Notes under the pieces: generated by a model
Told to the model about the DNA's origin: nothing
Database searches by the model: none
What the model saw: only the letters and a program-made list of their open reading frames with translations
Assembly: GCF_900167145.1 (NCBI RefSeq)
Contig: NZ_FUWG01000008.1
Span: 1 to 64,000 of the forward strand
Origin: Treponema porcinum
Lineage (GTDB): Bacteria > Spirochaetota > Spirochaetia > Treponematales > Treponemataceae
Direction of reading: 5' to 3'
Length of the DNA: 64,000 nt
Part shown: positions 60,547 through 64,000 of the stretch, in pieces
How the letters are laid out: each line of letters opens with the position of its first letter
How positions within the stretch are numbered: the first letter of the stretch is position 1
Position numbers and translations under genes: made by a program

Positions 60547-61133
60547 TGCCGATGAATGACGGGCAGCTTATTGTCGGATTTATCCGCGGTCCGCATGGTG
60601 TTGCGGGTGAATTTAAAGTAGAGAGTGCTTCCGGATATTATGAGCATATTGCTCAGTTGAAAGAAGTTACTTTGAGGTACGGTTCTGAAGAATACAAATG
60701 CAGCATTGAGTCTGCGGTAGAAGGAAACGGTACCTTGTATATGAAAGCGGCAGGAATTGATACTCCTGAGGCTGTACGAAAGTACAACGGCTGGGAAATC
60801 GTAGTGCCGCGAAAATACGCTCATCCTCTTCAGGAAAATGAGTGGTATTTTGAAGACTTGAAAAACTGTTCCTTGATTTGGAACGATGGAACGGCAGATG
60901 GGACTGCACCGGCAGAGATTGTCGGAACAATCACAGACGTATTGGAAGGCGGATCTGGTTACCTGCTTGAGGTTTCTGTATCCGAGAGTTGCACTGTTCT
61001 TGAAGAAAGGCTGAAACATACGGCTTCAGGAAAGAAGCGGAAAGTTTTAATTCCGTTTACTTTTCAGCATATAAGCAATGTGGACGTCAAGAACAAGACC
61101 ATTCAACTGATGCACCTCTGGATTCTGGAGTAA
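60546..61133 (+). CDS. rimM: Ribosome maturation factor RimM
   Basis: The 195-residue protein has the N-terminal RimM domain (LIVGFIRGPHGVAGEFKVES) and the PRC-barrel C-terminal part (GTITDVLEGGSGYLLEV...LIPFTFQHISNVDVKNKTI). It assists 30S subunit assembly by binding S19. TAATG coupling to khpA is visible at 60544-60548. Confidence 0.93.
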   Translation: MPMNDGQLIVGFIRGPHGVAGEFKVESASGYYEHIAQLKEVTLRYGSEEYKCSIESAVEGNGTLYMKAAGIDTPEAVRKYNGWEIVVPRKYAHPLQENEWYFEDLKNCSLIWNDGTADGTAPAEIVGTITDVLEGGSGYLLEVSVSESCTVLEERLKHTASGKKRKVLIPFTFQHISNVDVKNKTIQLMHLWILE

Positions 61134-61137
61134 TTCC

Positions 61138-61905
61138 ATGAAATTTACTGTGCTGACCTTATTCCCCGAAATTCCGCGGGCTTATTTTGAGAACTCAATC
61201 ATGGCAAAAGCGGTAGAGAAGGGAATTATTGCCTACGATTTGGTGAACATCAGGGATTTTGCCCTTGATAAGCACCATAAATGTGATGACGCTCCGTACG
61301 GCGGTGGCGCCGGTCAGCTGATGATGACCGAGCCATTAAGTTTAGCTTTGGACAGTGTTAAGGCACGGCGAAAGCGCGTAATTTATCTTACGCCCGGCGG
61401 TGTTCCTTTTACTCAGAAAAAAGCTAAGGAATTGAGCTGCGAAGACGAACTTGTATTTATCTGCGGACGGTACGAAGGTATTGACCAGCGGGTAATCGAC
61501 TATTACGTGGACGATGAAATTTCCATCGGAGATTACGTAATGTCCAGCGGTGAAGTTGCTGCAGAGGTTATGATAGATACTATCTACCGTCTTGTTGACG
61601 GCGTTATCTCAAGCGAATCACTTGTTGAAGAAAGTTATAGCGGCGGACTTCTTGAATATCCGCAGTATACACGGCCGAATGTATACAAGGGAATGGAAGT
61701 ACCGGAAGTTCTGCTTTCAGGAAACCACGAGCTTATTCGGAAGTGGCGGCTGAAGAAACGCCTGGAAAAAACGCTGCGAAATAGACCGGATATGATCTGG
61801 AATGCGCGTCAGTCAGGTTTGCTCTCTTTGGAAGCCGAAAAATTGATTGAGGAAATAACAGAATCAACCAGACTGAAAGGCGTTAAGAAAAAGAAACGCC
61901 CGTAA
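61138..61905 (+). CDS. trmD: tRNA (guanine-N1)-methyltransferase TrmD
   Basis: The 255-residue protein has the trefoil-knot SPOUT fold signatures [13 protein letters not shown] and [30 protein letters not shown]. It methylates G37 of tRNAs to prevent frameshifts. The gap to rimM is 4 bases. Confidence 0.97.
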   Translation: MKFTVLTLFPEIPRAYFENSIMAKAVEKGIIAYDLVNIRDFALDKHHKCDDAPYGGGAGQLMMTEPLSLALDSVKARRKRVIYLTPGGVPFTQKKAKELSCEDELVFICGRYEGIDQRVIDYYVDDEISIGDYVMSSGEVAAEVMIDTIYRLVDGVISSESLVEESYSGGLLEYPQYTRPNVYKGMEVPEVLLSGNHELIRKWRLKKRLEKTLRNRPDMIWNARQSGLLSLEAEKLIEEITESTRLKGVKKKKRP

Positions 61906-61930
61906 AGTTTTAGGTTGCAGAAAATCAGAA

Positions 61931-62089
61931 GGAGGTGTAATAAAAACTTTGCCTAAGATGGCGTCAAAGTTTTTATTCACAAGTTCGCGTTGCGAACTTC
62001 CTTATCAACTGCCTCTTCTCATTTCATTACGAAGAGGCTTAAAAAGTCAAATCGATTGTCGAAACAATCTCTTTGACTTTTTATGGGAG
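61931..62089 (+). repeat. Four-hairpin RBS-linked motif before rplS
   Basis: A single copy between trmD and rplS. GGAGG is at 61931. Hairpin 1 pairs 61942-61951 with 61965-61974. Hairpin 2 is AAGTTCGC (61981-61988)/GCGAACTT (61992-61999). Hairpin 3 is GCCTCTTC (62011-62018)/GAAGAGGC (62031-62038) around TCATTTCATTAC. Hairpin 4 is AAAAAGTCAA (62041-62050)/TTGACTTTTT (62073-62082). GGGAG (62085-62089) is the rplS ribosome-binding site. Confidence 0.9.
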
Positions 62090-62095
62090 ATCACA

Positions 62096-62560
62096 ATGGA
62101 TCTTATTAAAGCTATTGAAGAAGGTCAGAAACGTTCTTATACAACTCAGTTTAGAGTTGGTGATACTGTAAAAGTTTATTTTAAAATCATTGAAGGAAAG
62201 ACAGAGCGTATTCAGGTATATGAAGGCGTTGTTCTTTGCATCAAGAATTCTGGTGCACGCAAGACATTTACAGTCCGCAAGGAATCTTACGGTGTAGGCG
62301 TTGAACGCGTATTCCCTATAAATTCACCGCGCATTGTAAAAGTTGAAATTGTCCGCGTTGGAAAAGTACGCCGGGCAAAGCTTTATTATCTGCGTGACAA
62401 GATTGGTAAAGGAAAGAAAATCAAGGAAAGACTTGGCGGCGAAGTTGCTTCATTCATCGCAGAGCAGAACAGAAATGCAGAGAATGCAGCTCATGCACAG
62501 GAAGAAGCTCTTAAGGCAGAGCATAATGCTGAGCACGCTGCAGCTGAAGCAAAGAAATAA
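62096..62560 (+). CDS. rplS: 50S ribosomal protein L19
   Basis: The 154-residue protein has the L19 core ([39 protein letters not shown]). A C-terminal Ala/Glu/His-rich tail of about 35 residues ([20 protein letters not shown]) is not in E. coli L19. Start 62096 follows GGGAG by 6 bases. The frame is open upstream through the hairpin motif, but an extended protein is unlikely. Confidence 0.94.
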   Translation: MDLIKAIEEGQKRSYTTQFRVGDTVKVYFKIIEGKTERIQVYEGVVLCIKNSGARKTFTVRKESYGVGVERVFPINSPRIVKVEIVRVGKVRRAKLYYLRDKIGKGKKIKERLGGEVASFIAEQNRNAENAAHAQEEALKAEHNAEHAAAEAKK

Positions 62561-62569
62561 TCTGCTGGT

Positions 62570-63685
62570 ATGAATGATAATAGTGTCGTAGTACACTCAA
62601 CTGCCCTCTCTAATGCGGTTTCTCAGAAATCCTTTGGGGAGGGCAGTTCTGTTTTTGTCAGGGTACTCAAAAATAACGGCGGTAATTCGTACACCGTTTC
62701 TTTTGGCGGCGAACGGTTTGTAATCCGCTCTGAAGTGCCGCTTGCGGAAGGCTCATCGTTCCGGGCAACAATACATCTTGACGGCGAAACGGTACGGCTT
62801 GTGCGTCAGTCAGACGTTTCTTCTTCGGACGGTGCGTTCCGAAAGATGACGGTACAGTTTGATGCCGCCGGAAATATCCAGAATCCTGCGCTTGCCGCTT
62901 ATTTCAAAAAACTTGGACTTGTGCCGGACGGACTTTCCTGCGCGCTTTTTGCACAGATGAAGCTGCTCGGGGTAAAATTTGATGCCGCCGCATTCAGCCG
63001 CGCGCGCGCCCTTTCACGCCATTTTAAGGAAAACGAAAAAAATGCCGCCTCCACATCGCTTCTCTTTGAAACCAAGGGAATTTTCGCGCGCGAAGAAGAA
63101 ATCGAGGCCGTTCTTGCAGACGATGAACATTCTTCCGGTGATAATGATGGTTGTGGCGGCGGCTCTTCTTCCGGTAACAGGCGCGGTGAAAAAACGTTTG
63201 TTTCTTCTGCGAACGGCTTTGGTACAGGCGCAGACGTTTCCGTAATTGCGGAAAACTTCAAGTCGTTTTTCTACGGGCTTCTTAACGAAGAAAAAAACGC
63301 CGTTCAAAATCAGCCGGGCGTCCTTGCCGTTTTTAATCATACAGGATTTTCTGCCGGAAATTTTGATGCGTGCCGGAACTGGATACGAGTTCCGTTTGAA
63401 TTTGACGTACCTTCCTGCGGAAAAAAAGGCGGCGGAACAATCACCCTGCTTTTGGATTTTCAGCGGAAAACGGTAGAACGCTGCGTACTTAAATTCAGAG
63501 ATTTGCAGGGTGAATACGTTTTTGCCCTTGAATTTGCCGGCGGTACTTGCGTAAGGATAAAAACACCTTGTACCGGTTGTGTGCCGCCCGAGTTTTCTTC
63601 TCTGGAGGAGCAGTGCGGATACGGAGAAATAACTGATTTTTATGCGGAAGGCGGCATTATCCCTTTAACGGACGGTTTTGTATGA
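62570..63685 (+). CDS. Hypothetical protein upstream of the FlhB-like gene (possibly FliK-like)
   Basis: The 371-residue protein has no signal peptide. An N-terminal beta-rich part (SSVFVRVLKNNGGNSYTVSF, about 25-90) is followed by a region with a Gly/Ser-rich stretch (about 188-210). The C-terminal beta part (VPFEFDVPSCGKKGGGTITL) is cysteine-bearing. In Bacillus a poorly characterised gene precedes the stand-alone flhB C-terminal gene after rplS, so a flagellar export or hook-length-type role is a position-based guess. No family was recognised with confidence. It overlaps the next gene by 4 bases. Confidence 0.4.
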   Translation: MNDNSVVVHSTALSNAVSQKSFGEGSSVFVRVLKNNGGNSYTVSFGGERFVIRSEVPLAEGSSFRATIHLDGETVRLVRQSDVSSSDGAFRKMTVQFDAAGNIQNPALAAYFKKLGLVPDGLSCALFAQMKLLGVKFDAAAFSRARALSRHFKENEKNAASTSLLFETKGIFAREEEIEAVLADDEHSSGDNDGCGGGSSSGNRRGEKTFVSSANGFGTGADVSVIAENFKSFFYGLLNEEKNAVQNQPGVLAVFNHTGFSAGNFDACRNWIRVPFEFDVPSCGKKGGGTITLLLDFQRKTVERCVLKFRDLQGEYVFALEFAGGTCVRIKTPCTGCVPPEFSSLEEQCGYGEITDFYAEGGIIPLTDGFV

Positions 63686-63948
63686 AAAAAGAAAATGAAC
63701 CGCTAAAGGCAGTTGCATTGAAATATCCTTGCGGAAGCGATGCGCCGTTCATTGCGGCAAAAGCAAAAGGCGTACTTGCGCAAAAATTAGTTGAAATTGC
63801 AGAAGAACAAAAGATTCCTGTTGTTGAAGATAAAATTGCTGCTGACATTCTTACGGCTGAGGAAATTGGCGCATGTATTCCTGAGGAAACTTGGAAAATT
63901 ATTGCACAAATTTTTGCTTTTGTTATGGATAACAATAAAAAAATGTAG
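63682..63948 (+). CDS. Stand-alone FlhB C-terminal domain protein (FlhX/YlqH-type)
   Basis: The 88-residue protein matches only the cytoplasmic switch domain of FlhB: LKAVALKYPCGSDAPFIAAK, AKGVLAQKLVEIAEEQKIPVVEDKIAADIL. The transmembrane part and the NPTH cleavage site are missing (YPCG stands in its place). It may modulate flagellar export substrate switching. It is coupled (ATGA) to the hypothetical gene before it. Confidence 0.85.
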   Translation: MKKENEPLKAVALKYPCGSDAPFIAAKAKGVLAQKLVEIAEEQKIPVVEDKIAADILTAEEIGACIPEETWKIIAQIFAFVMDNNKKM

Positions 63949-63975
63949 TAAATTATAGAAAAATTGGAGTTTGTC

Positions 63976-64000
63976 ATGAAGGAATTTTCAAAACTTACAA
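63976..64000 (+). CDS. Start of an unidentified gene (runs off window)
   Basis: ATG at 63976, preceded by TTGGAG, opens a frame MKEFSKLT that continues past the window. Eight residues are too few to identify it. Confidence 0.4.

Noticed and set aside
61949..62095. In-frame extension of L19 through the hairpin motif (starting [10 protein letters not shown])
   Set aside because: The frame exists because the motif length happens to stay open. The flgN copy lacks the internal ATG and the exbB copies hit a stop after about 16 residues. The good ribosome-binding site belongs to the ATG at 62096.

Overview
The window looks like chromosomal DNA of a host-associated Treponema or close spirochaete. 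The evidence is a short RpoS-type sigma factor next to groES, fliS-flgN, a stand-alone FlhB C-terminal protein behind rpsP-khpA-rimM-trmD-rplS, an archaeal-type UMP kinase, tRNA genes without encoded CCA, a Cache-GGDEF protein and SUMF-type lipoproteins. Most genes are housekeeping, with several short accessory patches between them.

Layout. Positions 1-285 are the edge of an IS110-like element, with a transposase start codon on the minus strand and a structured non-coding end. It cuts into a CotH-like surface protein gene that continues to 2168. Then come groES (minus), a sigma-70-family gene behind a near-perfect sigma-54 promoter, and the minus-strand group dnaE-yggT-recG. Two tRNAs follow (Gln-CUG, Glu-CUC). 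Next are a TSCPD protein, an outer-membrane-type beta protein, polyprenyl synthase, TPR and RseC-like proteins, a GH13 amylase, rlmE, a LysM/M23 peptidase and a flavoprotein. An accessory patch at 18.0-19.9 kb holds a Doc-type and a MazF-type toxin-antitoxin pair, an HsdS fragment and a GC-rich hairpin repeat. A PerR-like repressor with its own operators precedes a rubrerythrin.

At 22.6-27.6 kb an exbB-exbD-exbD-tonB-receptor group lies behind tandem copies of a four-hairpin motif. A second accessory patch (27.6-30.6 kb) has a frameshifted NusG-like remnant, an HU/DUF4469 protein, a probable small RNA, an ImmA/ImmR pair and a 44-bp minisatellite. Then come a polar amino acid ABC transporter, a VUT transporter plus SDR, a diguanylate cyclase, a frameshifted flavoprotein, yeiH with its divergent LysR regulator, Nudix and cysS. 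An ECF sigma/anti-sigma/TIG-transglutaminase operon, pyrH, a nuclease, a CDF exporter and fliS-flgN-folA follow. The last 14 kb is a plus-strand run: ftsH, lolA-like, rodZ-like, rimO, uvrD/pcrA, prfA, prmC, rpsP-khpA-rimM-trmD-rplS, a hypothetical gene and the FlhB-like gene.

The most unusual signal is the four-hairpin motif of about 156-160 bp. It occurs in front of exbB (two full tandem copies plus a partial one), flgN and rplS. Each gene-proximal copy is in gene orientation and ends in the Shine-Dalgarno sequence of that gene. Stem sequences differ between copies with matching changes on both arms, while loops stay constant, so it looks like a conserved structured 5'-UTR or a repeat adopted as one. 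Other signals of note are the sigma-54 promoter before the RpoS-like gene (compare the Borrelia RpoN-RpoS cascade), a candidate 90-nt small RNA at 29.0 kb, and a second hairpin-repeat family with covarying stems. Two homopolymer frameshifts could be real decay or assembly errors.
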